Assembly: GCF_021389935.1 (NCBI RefSeq)
Contig: NZ_CP089979.1
Location: 4,073,001-4,137,000 of the forward strand
Length of the DNA: 64,000 bases
Origin: Fulvivirga ligni
GTDB lineage: Bacteria > Bacteroidota > Bacteroidia > Cytophagales > Cyclobacteriaceae
Direction of reading: 5' to 3'
A model generated the notes under the pieces. That model worked only from the letters and a program-made list of their open reading frames with translations. It ran no database searches and was not told where the DNA came from. The position numbers were made by a program, and so were the translations under genes. Positions 28,798-37,117 of this stretch are shown here, in pieces. Within the stretch, counting starts at the first letter, position 1, and each line of letters starts with the position of its first letter.

Positions 28798-30555
28798 ATG
28801 AAAACTAACAATATATTTAAAAAGACCACTGTAGCCCTTATGGCTGCTGGTATGTTCTTCTCCAGCTGTACAGATTTAAATGAAGAAGTACTGGATGAAG
28901 TGCTAATAGACAACAGTGTTACTAACCCTGAAAGAACACTTGCCGCTGCTTATGACAGACTTGGTGATGGTACATTTGTAGATAATAGTGGTATGATCGC
29001 TATGCAGGAGTATACTTCTGACATCGCTTTGTTACCAACCCGTGGTAGTGACTGGGGTGACGGCGGTAAATGGAGAGCATTCCACGAGTTTACCTGGACT
29101 CCTTATAACGAAGTGGTTTTAGGCAACTGGAACAGACTTAACAACGGCATTGCAAGATCTCTCACCGCTATTGAAACTGTAGAAAACAGCGATTTTGCTG
29201 ATAAATCATTATTCCTGGCTGAGGCTAAGGCTTTGAAAGCATTCTACACCTATACTATGCTAGACCTTTTTAACCAGGCTCCGGCTATGGAAAATGAGGC
29301 AGTAGTAGCTCTAAAGGGCGCTGATGATATCGATTTGTTGATTCAGGAAGTAGAGTCTTTAATCCCTGATTTGGCTTCATTAGGAGAAAAATCAACCCAT
29401 GATGGTAGGTTTACAAAAGAGGCTGCTTATGGATTCTTAGCTCAGATGTATTTGAACCGTGCTGTTTTCAAAGACAGATTCAATGCTGCTTCTGAGTTTA
29501 ACTTCAACGAAGCCTCATTAACTGCTGGTAAGTCAGACATGGATATGGTAATTGAGTATACTTCTAAGCTTATCGATTCTGGAAAGTTTAACCTGGCTAG
29601 CAACTTCTTCGAGAACTTCTCTATCAATAACTCTGGTGGCTCTGAAATGATCTTCACTGTGGTACAAAAGATAGAAGGTGCAAGATCTGGAGACAACGAT
29701 TTAGGCTATGTAAACATGGCTAGAAATCAACGCCCTTCGCCAGGAAACAGAGGTACTAATGCTGCTTGTACAACTCCTGAGTTCTTCCACAGCTGGGACG
29801 GTAATCATGATGATCCTCGCTTCTCTAGAAAGTATCAGTATGGAGATGGCACCTGGTTTATGAATGACGGTACAGATGTAAGTGTACCTGCAGAAGATGT
29901 AGTGCCAAACAGCTCTAACGTATGGTTTCACTTTAACAGTGGCATTCTATACGGTCAGCAATATGGCCCTGTTTTAGAAAAAGGTAATTTTATAATGACC
30001 GAGGATGGCAGAATAAAAGTATCTGCCTTGGTAATGGAAAAAAGCTCTGGTACTCCTATGGACTTTACTCCTGAGCTTGACTTTGACACCCCTAGCGAGT
30101 CTATCTTCGCTCAAAATCAGATCAACAGAGGAGCAAGAATCTTCAAGTTTGAGCATGATCCTATGAACGGTAACGGTAGCAGCCGTGTAGATGTGCCCAT
30201 CTACAGATTAGGTGGAATCTACATCATGAGGGCTGAGGCCTATTTCAGAAAAGGTGACAATACCAACGCACTGGCAGATGTAAACATGCTACGTACCAGC
30301 AGAACCAGAGAAGCCCTTTATGGCAGCGTAGCTGGTGAAGCATTAACAAGCTTAGATGAAGCACAGCTTTACAAAGAATTGGGTTTTGAGTTATACTGGG
30401 AAATGCAAAGAAGACCTCAGATGATCCGTTTCGGCAAGTTCGATGAGGCCTACACAGCCAAGCCTAAAACAGAACCATTTAGAAGAGTATTCTGTATCCC
30501 ACAAGCCACACTTGATGTGAACGGAACACTTTTCAAACAAAATGACGGATATTAA
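28798..30555 (+). CDS. SusD/RagB family lipoprotein of the orphan SusCD pair
   Basis: SusD-family lipoprotein of 585 aa. The start is the ATG at 28798. A TTG two codons earlier extends the frame but abuts the susC stop. The lipobox is FFSSC. It has the family N-terminus (LNEEVLDEVL ... TNPERTLAAAYDRL), helical repeats and a C-terminal AQLYKELGFELYWEMQRRPQMIRFGKF motif. The strong terminator at 30577 ends the operon. It binds the glycan and closes the partner SusC. The ligand is unknown. Confidence 0.92.
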   Translation: MKTNNIFKKTTVALMAAGMFFSSCTDLNEEVLDEVLIDNSVTNPERTLAAAYDRLGDGTFVDNSGMIAMQEYTSDIALLPTRGSDWGDGGKWRAFHEFTWTPYNEVVLGNWNRLNNGIARSLTAIETVENSDFADKSLFLAEAKALKAFYTYTMLDLFNQAPAMENEAVVALKGADDIDLLIQEVESLIPDLASLGEKSTHDGRFTKEAAYGFLAQMYLNRAVFKDRFNAASEFNFNEASLTAGKSDMDMVIEYTSKLIDSGKFNLASNFFENFSINNSGGSEMIFTVVQKIEGARSGDNDLGYVNMARNQRPSPGNRGTNAACTTPEFFHSWDGNHDDPRFSRKYQYGDGTWFMNDGTDVSVPAEDVVPNSSNVWFHFNSGILYGQQYGPVLEKGNFIMTEDGRIKVSALVMEKSSGTPMDFTPELDFDTPSESIFAQNQINRGARIFKFEHDPMNGNGSSRVDVPIYRLGGIYIMRAEAYFRKGDNTNALADVNMLRTSRTREALYGSVAGEALTSLDEAQLYKELGFELYWEMQRRPQMIRFGKFDEAYTAKPKTEPFRRVFCIPQATLDVNGTLFKQNDGY

Positions 30556-30576
30556 TCCACTCTGATATTAATAACG

Positions 30577-30604
30577 AAAGCCCGGCATATGTCGGGCTTT
30601 TTTT
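30577..30604 (+). terminator. Rho-independent terminator after the orphan SusCD operon
   Basis: Perfect hairpin AAAGCCCGGC/GTCGGGCTTT with a small ATAT loop, followed by a run of T. It begins 22 nt after the SusD stop codon. Confidence 0.92.
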
Positions 30605-30689
30605 ATGGTGATTATCATGATTTGAGTGTTTTTTTTTCGGTCATTTCTTGAGAGAATTTGGGAAGAGGCTAAGCTTGGTTCATGACAGT

Positions 30690-31007
30690 TCAATGACCTT
30701 TAATATTAGAGGGATTTCTGCTAGTATGGAAAATATCCACGATATACACCGCTTCCTTAGTTACTTCATAAATGATCTTATAACTCCAGATCACCTTGTA
30801 TCTATAATTCCCTAACTCCTGAAGGAGAACAGGTTCCTGTTCAAATTTCTCAGGGAATACATTAAGTTTTTTGACACCTGAGACTATTTTGTTTCTAACC
30901 TTTCTAGCAACATCTGCTGATTCGCGTTTCTTTAGATACTTGTAAATATGCCTTAATGCAAATTTGGCCTCATCATCCCAGATGATTTTTAGCTTTTTTT
31001 GGTTCAT
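30690..31007 (-). CDS. ParE/RelE-superfamily toxin of a type II toxin-antitoxin pair
   Basis: Small basic protein of 105 aa with the ParE/RelE fold pattern: IIWDDEAKFALRHIYKYLKKRE helix region, a central ELGNYRYKVIWSYKIIYEVT strand pair and a C-terminal VYIVDIFHTSRNP. This end motif (D.FH.RRNP-like) is typical of plasmid stabilisation toxins. The gene starts 3 nt after the antitoxin gene, the usual antitoxin-first order. ParE relatives poison gyrase and RelE relatives cleave mRNA. Which applies cannot be told. Confidence 0.87.
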   Translation of the reverse strand: MNQKKLKIIWDDEAKFALRHIYKYLKKRESADVARKVRNKIVSGVKKLNVFPEKFEQEPVLLQELGNYRYKVIWSYKIIYEVTKEAVYIVDIFHTSRNPSNIKGH

Positions 31008-31010
31008 CCT

Positions 31011-31244
31011 TTACCATTCTTCCATTTCGTTTTCAAGGTCTTCATGGCTGGTAAATTGGCCTGAGCTTATCCTGGCTTTTGCATCTTTAATTCTTTGCTT
31101 TAGGGTTTCCTCACTCATTGGCTCACCTGGTAAAGTGAAGTCTTCGCGATCTGTCTGAAATACTCCACGAACTAACCTAAGAGTCCTCTCATCTGCTTGA
31201 TCAATATATTCATGCAATTCTTTTCTCAATTGTACCGTATTCAT
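31011..31244 (-). CDS. Antitoxin partner of the ParE/RelE-like toxin
   Basis: Acidic protein of 77 aa, starting at the ATG at 31244 (MNTVQLRKELHEYID). An AAAGGGA motif about 7 nt upstream could be its ribosome site. The frame is open to 31289 but those residues look like untranslated leader. The N-terminus resembles a short dimerisation/DNA-binding segment and the C-terminus (ISSGQFTSHEDLENEMEEW) an acidic toxin-binding tail, as in many ParD-like or addiction-module antitoxins. Assignment rests mainly on adjacency to the toxin. Autorepression of the pair is likely but no operator was identified. Confidence 0.8.
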   Translation of the reverse strand: MNTVQLRKELHEYIDQADERTLRLVRGVFQTDREDFTLPGEPMSEETLKQRIKDAKARISSGQFTSHEDLENEMEEW

Positions 31245-31435
31245 AGTAAATCCCTTTAGCACAAAATAACAATAAAATATTATATTCAATTCCCATTGGT
31301 AGGATTATTGGCATAAATATGTAGCATTACAAACTCCTATAATGACTATCCTTAGCATCAATTTTATTAAAAGATATGTTCAATTTCAGGTATTAAATTA
31401 ATATCTAACATGCCTTCAATAAATAGTATCATAGC

Positions 31436-32278
31436 TTATTTTGAGTGACTCTTTAATTTGATCTTCTTATTCTCTATACCGACTAGCTTATCCTTTCTCA
31501 ATTGAAATTTAAGATCACTAAATTCTATCCATTCTGCACTAGATAGCAGAAAAGTTAATTTTTCATTTTCCGTTAATCCCTTGGAGTTCAGAATTAAAGT
31601 ATCGTTTTTATTCATCCACAGGCCTTGGGTGAAATCAGAACCATGCCCTCTATTTATCCAAAATTTAAATTCCCCGTTTTTGTTTAGTATAAGTTTTACT
31701 CCAATGTTTTTATTACCAATACCAATAAATTCCCCCTCAAACGAAGTAGTCTTATAATCAGGTGGGCTGATCTCCATAAGAGAATACATTTCTAAATTAA
31801 ATGTATTGACGAAGAAGTCATTTCTATGATAATCGATACATGTTTGACATAAATACAAATTAAGTATTTCTATATTGTTTAATCTCAATGTATCAATCCT
31901 TTGCTCAGAGCATCCAGCATAGCCGCCTGTTGGTTTAAGAAGAATTTGTTTTCCGTCTCTATAAAGAGCACTAGCAAAAAGTTTAATTCGGCCCTGTAGC
32001 CACTTATTATCACTTTCTGATAATTTCAAATCATCCTTTATACTGCAATAAATCAGGAAAGCTCCTAAGGTATTCATCCCCATCACACTTTTCAATAGCT
32101 TGTTTTCAGGGGGGTGAGTGGGAATAGAGTCAAAATGTGAAGGCACATAATTTAGCAGTTGATTAAAGACAGCGTCATTTTTAGTATCAGGACTTTGACC
32201 ATAATTCACATTACTGTAAATAATACCTAAAACAATTAAGAAAAATATTTTCATCAATTTGGGTAAAGTATAATTCAT
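31436..32278 (-). CDS. Secreted protein of unknown function
   Basis: Protein of 280 aa with a signal peptide (hydrophobic MKIFFLIVLGIIYSNVNYGQ, starting at residue 9, so an internal ATG at 32254 is also a possible start). The middle contains a CSEQRIDTLRLNN ... CQTCIDYHRND segment with closely spaced cysteines. The C-terminal third (FEGEFIGIGNKNIGVKLILNKNGEFKFWINRG) looks like the beta-rich domain of small Bacteroidota secreted proteins. I do not recognise a family. It is an isolated gene with no obvious operon partner. Confidence 0.72.
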   Translation of the reverse strand: MNYTLPKLMKIFFLIVLGIIYSNVNYGQSPDTKNDAVFNQLLNYVPSHFDSIPTHPPENKLLKSVMGMNTLGAFLIYCSIKDDLKLSESDNKWLQGRIKLFASALYRDGKQILLKPTGGYAGCSEQRIDTLRLNNIEILNLYLCQTCIDYHRNDFFVNTFNLEMYSLMEISPPDYKTTSFEGEFIGIGNKNIGVKLILNKNGEFKFWINRGHGSDFTQGLWMNKNDTLILNSKGLTENEKLTFLLSSAEWIEFSDLKFQLRKDKLVGIENKKIKLKSHSK

Positions 32279-32414
32279 TTAAAACCTTATTCACCCCCGC
32301 TCAACTATTAGCGGGCAAATAATTATCACAAAAAAAACGAGAAAACATAAAACCACATTGTTACAAGTCTTATCTAAAACTGTATCATTTATAGCAGTGG
32401 AGTAAATTCACCAG

Positions 32415-32450
32415 AAAAAAGGTCAGAACCGTCGTTATGACCTTTTTTTT
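32415..32450. terminator. Bidirectional terminator hairpin
   Basis: The stem AAAAAAGGTCA / TGACCTTTTTT is flanked by A and T runs on both sides. It lies just downstream of the broken secreted gene on the - strand. Confidence 0.8.
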
Positions 32451-32474
32451 GATCAGCAGCATTGTAAAACCATT

Positions 32475-33003
32475 CTAGTTACTATCAACTGCATTCTTCT
32501 TCAACATCTTAGTATCCAACGTAATGGTGCCACATTGTGACCAGCAGGCTCCTTGAGGAAAACCTGAAAAATCATAGGAAGCGGTGAAGTTCACGAAATG
32601 GTCAGTCATTTTTAGGAAATTGGAACCATCAAGCCAGTTATACAAAAACATAGTCTAACTTGCCGCTAGCAGAAAAATGTAAGGTGAAATAGATAGAAGT
32701 CTTACGTTTAGTAAAGTTGTAATCCTCGTAGTTGACAGAAGCTAGGAAGTCATCCCTAAACTGATGCCAGTTGATACTTATTTTGGCATCAATTTCCTCA
32801 GGAGTTAAATCTTTAAACTCAGCCTTATCTTTAATAGGATATTGTTTTAAGAGTGAATCAACAGTATTGGTGTTTTCAAACACCCGGTAATTAGCAAAGA
32901 GGATGTCGTTAACGGTATTTGAATAATAAGCTTCTTTCGATTGAGAATAAGATGAGAAGCTAATGAATAGAACACACAGGCTCAGGAAAATAGTTGATTT
33001 CAT
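32475..33003 (-). pseudogene. Secreted protein of unknown function, one frameshift near the C-terminus
   Basis: A signal peptide (MKSTIFLSLCVLFISFSSYSQ) and about 95 further residues are followed by an early stop at 32638. A second frame continues coherently (LYNWLDGSNFLKMTDHFVNFTASYDFSGF, then PQGACWSQCGTITLD) to a stop at 32475. The shift maps to an A5 run at 32644-32648. Removing one base gives a 175-aa protein. The restored C-terminus contains a paired-cysteine motif CWSQC. No family was recognised. A terminator follows at 32415-32450, which supports 32475 as the true end. Confidence 0.75.
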
Positions 33004-33360
33004 GGGTTGTAATAATAAGTTCGATGCTTATAACCGATGAGTACTGGAATTATTGTCTTTGAAGGTGTGTGGTTTAGTTGGTGATAACACCAACTAAGGC
33101 GAAATGGTTTTTTTCGAATGTCATATCGAGACCGAACATTTGGTACCCAACCGCACAAAACGAAATGACGTTAAGATAGAAGTGGCCTGTACAATATAGC
33201 CGTACCTCGTATAGTGCAATTTGCCTGTCCTCGAGCATGGTTGGATAGAAAGGAGTCACAAAGTATGGTACTTCCTTGTTTAGGAATGTCCGATTGGTAG
33301 TCTGTCGTGTACAATATTTCATCCTACAGGTCTTTGTTTATCTTTTAAAATATTTTAGTC
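33004..33360. other. Non-coding left flank of the IS110 element, candidate bridge-RNA region
   Basis: A 357-nt gap containing the palindrome at 33074-33097 and about 260 nt before the transposase ATG. IS110-group elements encode a bridge RNA in this left non-coding end. A 10-nt direct repeat TGTACAATAT occurs at 33188 and 33308. An open frame on the opposite strand (33074-33322) looks accidental. The RNA itself is an inference from the family. Confidence 0.4.
33074..33097. repeat. Palindrome R3, copy 1 (left of IS110)
   Basis: A 10-bp perfect inverted repeat TTAGTTGGTG/CACCAACTAA around an ATAA loop. An identical 24-bp copy lies at 35087-35110, on the other side of the IS110 element. Degenerate copies are at 43321 and 49624. 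Confidence 0.85.
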
Positions 33361-34770
33361 ATGAAAAAGATGAGAGCAAATGCTGCAGGCATAGATATAG
33401 GTGCCAAGCACATTTTTGTGTCCTTAGAAAACAAGGATGTTCGAGTTTTTGAGACCTTCACTGAAAGTTTTCGAGAGGCATCTTCCTATTTATTATCAGA
33501 GGGGATCGAGACAGTGGCTATGGAAGCTACAGGTGTTTACTGGATCATCCTTTATGAGATCCTTGAATCAGCAGGTTTAGATGTCTGGTTAGTAGATGGG
33601 CGCCAGACTAGACAAGTACCAGGTCGAAAGACTGATGTAAAGGACTGTCAATGGATTCAGCAACTCCATAGTCATGGTTTGTTGAATCGCTGTTTTGTTC
33701 CCGATGCTCAAGTAAAGGAAGTTCGTGCTTACCAGCGCTTGAGAGAAGATCATCTGAGAACAGCCTCTATGCATGTAAATCATATGCAAAAGTCACTAAT
33801 TGAGATGAATATTCGACTCAAAGAGGTGCTCAGTCAGGTACATGGAGCCAGTGGTCTGGCAATCATAGAAGCCATCCTGTCAGGAGAACGTGATGCCCAA
33901 AAGCTCTTATCCTTGTGCCATAGCAGTATTAGAGAAAAAAAGGCATCTCAAGTCCTCAAGGCGCTTTCAGGCTATTATACCGAGGCTGGGTTGTTTGCTT
34001 TGGAACAGGCATACAGCGGTTATAAATTTTATAAGCAACAAATACAGGCATGTGACCATAAACTAGAGGAAGTTATGAAACGGGTCAATAACTACGATTC
34101 AGATATGCAAAGCAAAAATGAAATAGAGTCTGTTAAAGACCGAAAACCAGTTAGGCATAATAAGCCTGATATTGACCACTTAGGAGGACACCTACTCAAA
34201 ATTTTTTCAGGCAAAGATGCTACGTGTTTGCCGGGCATTACCGATTATACCTGGCTACAATTGTATTCGGAAATAGGTCTGGAACTTTATAATTGGCCAA
34301 GCGAGAAACATTTCACTTCATGGCTAGGGTTATCTCCAGGTCAACACCAGTCCGGCAAGAAAAACAAAACCAGAAACAGAAAGTACAGGCCGAAGGCTGG
34401 ACAAATATTTAGGCAACTTGCCCACCCAAAGTTTAATTGAAAGCAAAAAGATAGCACTAGGTGCTTTTGGGCGCAGATTAAAAAGCAAAAGAGGTCCTGG
34501 AATAGCGACTAAAGCCACAGCACGAAAACTGGCAGTACTCTACTGGCGGCTTATGGTAAAAGGTCTTGACTACACAGAAAAAGGGATCAAAGCATATGAA
34601 GAAAAAATGCAGCTTCATAGAGAAAAGTGGCTAATAAAAACAGCTAAAGAATTAGGTTATGAGCTTGAACAAATACCTATTTAGTTTATTACGTCATTGG
34701 TAACGGCAGTGAGATATCTATGGATTTGAAGGATAAGAAAGGTCGGTACTACTCACTACATAGATCTCTC
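33098..34770 (+). mobile_element. IS110-family insertion sequence (approximate limits)
   Basis: The element contains a DEDD transposase with a long non-coding left flank and a short right flank. Its left limit is placed after the palindrome, and its right limit before the start of dispersed repeat R1 near 34770-34820. IS110 elements lack terminal inverted repeats, so the exact ends cannot be read from one copy. The transposase is frameshifted as given. Confidence 0.7.
33361..34684 (+). pseudogene. IS110-family DEDD transposase, interrupted by one frameshift
   Basis: RNA-guided-type recombinase of the IS110/IS1111 family. The N-terminal RuvC-like domain carries Asp12 (GIDIG), Glu55 (MEATGVYW), Asp92 and Asp95 (TDVKDCQW). 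The C-terminal Tnp_20 domain has the conserved catalytic-type Ser in SPGQHQSGKK. The first frame ends at 34440, while the family C-terminus (QSLIESKKIALGAFGRRL ...) continues in the next frame to 34684. Dropping one C from the CCC at 34421-34423 joins them as RQLATQSLIESKK, giving 440 aa. IS110 elements are not known to use programmed frameshifting, so this is an inactive copy or a sequence error. Confidence 0.9.
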
Positions 34771-34819
34771 CTTTCGTCGAGAGGACTTTGATTAATAGCA
34801 ATTTGAGTCTGCGTTTATG

Positions 34820-35065
34820 CAACTCTTGCTGCCCAGTCGTGCGACTAAAAAATATTGAAAAACAGTCCCATCTCAAGTCCTTGGTGGTAGTTCCGATCTA
34901 TAAAATGCTCCAGCTCTCGGAAGACCTTGCAGCAAGAAAGACTTTTTTGTTACTTTTTTGGTCGATTGCAAAAGAGTAAAGGAACTGTAGCTATGAAATA
35001 CCAACAGTGATAATCTCATTACAAATGATAGGCTCTACAAATCCTCGTTGGAAACAAGGATTAGG
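34820..35065 (+). repeat. Dispersed intergenic repeat R1, copy A
   Basis: A unit of about 246 bp running from CAACTCTTGCTGCCCAGTCG to AACAAGGATTAGG. Other copies are at 43569, 43989 and 49230. It includes an inverted pair CTTGCTGC/GCAGCAAG and a hairpin TTACTTTTTTG/CAAAAAAGTAA (here one mismatch). Short frames inside it are not conserved as proteins. Confidence 0.85.
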
Positions 35066-35086
35066 AGGATTTTGAAGGCAGGTGAT

Positions 35087-35110
35087 TTAGTTGGTGATAA
35101 CACCAACTAA
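35087..35110. repeat. Palindrome R3, copy 2 (right of IS110)
   Basis: Identical to the 24-bp palindrome at 33074-33097. Both are preceded by a TTTGAAGG motif. It is followed by AAGGC as in the other copies. Confidence 0.85.
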
Positions 35111-35264
35111 GGCAAAGAAAACAAGTGTTTGAGAATTTTCTAACACGTTCCCCCCTTCCCAATCACTTTAACCACCTACAATCATCCAACAAAAGGTCTA
35201 ATATCGTACAAAACTGTCGCTGGACTGCTTTAGAGGCTATTTTCTGATCTATAAACTTGGTATA

Positions 35265-35927
35265 ATGCTGATAAAACCGTTATTAGTTTTGGCAGACCTA
35301 CAACTACAGCAGCTTCTTACTAAGATCGCCGTTGATAATGATCAGCGGGCTTTCAGTCTTTTCTTTGATCAGTATCAAACAAGGCTTTTGAGGTACGCTA
35401 ACCTCTATGTGAAAGACATGCAGGCAGCGGAAGATGTGGTGTCTGATGTGCTGATCAGGCTGCTGAAGAACAGGAAGAAGCATTTTGTTAAAGACAATTT
35501 CATTAGCTTTTTATTCACATGTATCAAAAATCAGTGCCTGGATCACTTGAAGAAGGAGAAACGCCGTACTGCACTGATTGCCGCTGATTCTGACGAGATA
35601 GAATACTTCGTATTTAATCACCAGACACCATTCACCAAAATGATACAGAATGAGCTGGATGAAATCATCAAGCACTGTATAGAGGCGCTTCCTCCTAAAC
35701 GAAAGGCCGTATTCCTGCTGGTGAAAGATGATCAACTGCCACACAAAGAGGTGGCAGAGATCATGGGCATTTCTGTGAGAACGGTAGAAGTACATTTGAA
35801 ACTGGCCCTGCTGGATATTAAAAAGGTCATTGATAAATACCTGGAAAATCCTGGCTTAAGATCAGATCATAAAATGCAGATTATCAAAGCATTTAGCCTG
35901 CTGGCAGTAAGCCTACTTCAGCATTAG
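35265..35927 (+). CDS. ECF-family RNA polymerase sigma factor
   Basis: Sigma-70 family ECF protein, 220 aa. Region 2 is at about residues 25-95 (NDQRAFSLFFDQYQTRLLRYANLYVKD ... EDVVSDVLIRLL). Region 4 is at about 135-195 with the helix-turn-helix (LPPKRKAVFLLVKDDQLPHKEVAEIMGISVRTVEVHL). The start ATG at 35265 is the first in frame; a slightly later start is possible. The next gene is a FecR anti-sigma factor and then an STN-type SusC. This is the classic arrangement in which substrate binding by SusC releases the sigma factor to activate the operon. Confidence 0.93.
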   Translation: MLIKPLLVLADLQLQQLLTKIAVDNDQRAFSLFFDQYQTRLLRYANLYVKDMQAAEDVVSDVLIRLLKNRKKHFVKDNFISFLFTCIKNQCLDHLKKEKRRTALIAADSDEIEYFVFNHQTPFTKMIQNELDEIIKHCIEALPPKRKAVFLLVKDDQLPHKEVAEIMGISVRTVEVHLKLALLDIKKVIDKYLENPGLRSDHKMQIIKAFSLLAVSLLQH

Positions 35928-36011
35928 AAAAAATATTTCAAACTCCATTACGGGATTTCCCTCTCCTCGTCGTCATCCATTTAAAGGCGCTGAAAACCGC
36001 CTGTTTATCAC

Positions 36012-37037
36012 ATGAATAAATCAGCCGAACCATCATATATTGATGATCTATTATACAAACACTTTTTTGGTGTTATCAGTCAGCAGGAAAGTATGGAGCT
36101 GCAAGTCTGGCTTCAGAATCATAGCAACAACCAGCTACTGTTTGATGCTATGGGCCGCATGATGAGGACTCAATATGAATCTCCCTCTTACATTCATGCT
36201 GCCGAAATGAAGGATAAGATCATGCGTGAAGGTTTTGGCTCTGACGCTATTTCACCGGTCAAAAAAAACGCACCTCTATGGCTCAAGGTGGCGGCTGTCA
36301 TTATCTTCTGCTTTACTCTAGGCAGTTCTATCTATTTTATAAACTCATCTTCCCCTTCCCAAACAGTGGTACCGGCGCTTATTGTAAAGAAGAATCCTCC
36401 AGGAGTCAAATCCAGAGTAATTCTTTCAGATAGCTCTATTGTATGGCTTAATGCCGGCAGTACTTTGAGTTATTTTGCCACCTTCTCAGATACACTTAGG
36501 CTGTTGCATTTAGATGGTGAAGCCTTTTTTGAGGTAAGTGAGGATAAGAAAAGGCCATTTATAGTTAAATCAGGCAATATTGAAACCATCGCACTGGGTA
36601 CTTCCTTTAACGTGCGTTATTACCCTGAAGAACATGAAACCAGGGTATCACTACTCACTGGCCATGTGGCTATCAGTTCATTGGAGCCCTCAGATACGAA
36701 CAAATATTATCTCAACCCTTATCAGGAACTAACAGTTGCCAGCAGCTGGCAGCAAGCCCAAAAGACCAACATGTCTGGTAATGGTGTGGCCGCGTGGAAG
36801 GATAACATTCTCCGCTTCGAGGGTGCCAGCTTCACCGAGGTAGTTAACGAATTGCAGCGATGGTACGGTGTGCAGATAGAAGCTACAGATTACACCCATA
36901 AAAACTGGAAATACAACGCTGAATTCAAAAATCAGAGTCTGGAGCGCGTGCTTCAACGCATGGGTTATACACAGAATTTTGGGTTCTCCATTAACCATAA
37001 ACAAATACTTATTTACGATGAAAACAACCCGAACTAA
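36012..37037 (+). CDS. FecR-family anti-sigma factor
   Basis: Inner-membrane anti-sigma factor of 341 aa. The cytoplasmic part is residues 1-90, one transmembrane segment is at about 95-112 (WLKVAAVIIFCFTLGSSIYF), and the periplasmic FecR domain follows (GVKSRVILSDSSIVWLNAGSTL ... LDGEAFFEVSEDKKRPFIV). A C-terminal DUF4974 domain holds FEGASFTEVVNELQRWYGVQI. It lies 84 nt after the sigma gene. It should sense the STN domain of the SusC at 37118 across the periplasm and control the ECF sigma. Confidence 0.94.
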   Translation: MNKSAEPSYIDDLLYKHFFGVISQQESMELQVWLQNHSNNQLLFDAMGRMMRTQYESPSYIHAAEMKDKIMREGFGSDAISPVKKNAPLWLKVAAVIIFCFTLGSSIYFINSSSPSQTVVPALIVKKNPPGVKSRVILSDSSIVWLNAGSTLSYFATFSDTLRLLHLDGEAFFEVSEDKKRPFIVKSGNIETIALGTSFNVRYYPEEHETRVSLLTGHVAISSLEPSDTNKYYLNPYQELTVASSWQQAQKTNMSGNGVAAWKDNILRFEGASFTEVVNELQRWYGVQIEATDYTHKNWKYNAEFKNQSLERVLQRMGYTQNFGFSINHKQILIYDENNPN

Positions 37038-37117
37038 TGAACAACACCTGTGGGATACTGGCTAGGCCCCTCTCTACGCCAGAAACTACAATCAAAACAA
37101 TCCTAAAAGTTAAACGC

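Larger units (their letters stand above)
34685..35264. other. Non-coding region with IS right flank, dispersed repeat R1-A and palindrome R3
   Basis: A 580-nt gap between the IS110 transposase and the ECF sigma gene. It contains the IS right end, one R1 repeat (34820-35065) and the second R3 palindrome (35087-35110). The last 150 nt must hold the sigma operon promoter. No convincing promoter motif was seen. Confidence 0.6.

Noticed and set aside
33074-33322. Open frame of 82 codons opposite the IS110 left flank
   Set aside because: It overlaps the palindrome and the likely RNA region, has no family pattern and no signal of expression.
34400-34440. Programmed frameshift in the IS110 transposase
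   Set aside because: IS110 transposases are normally a single frame, and the site has no slippery heptamer, only CCC.
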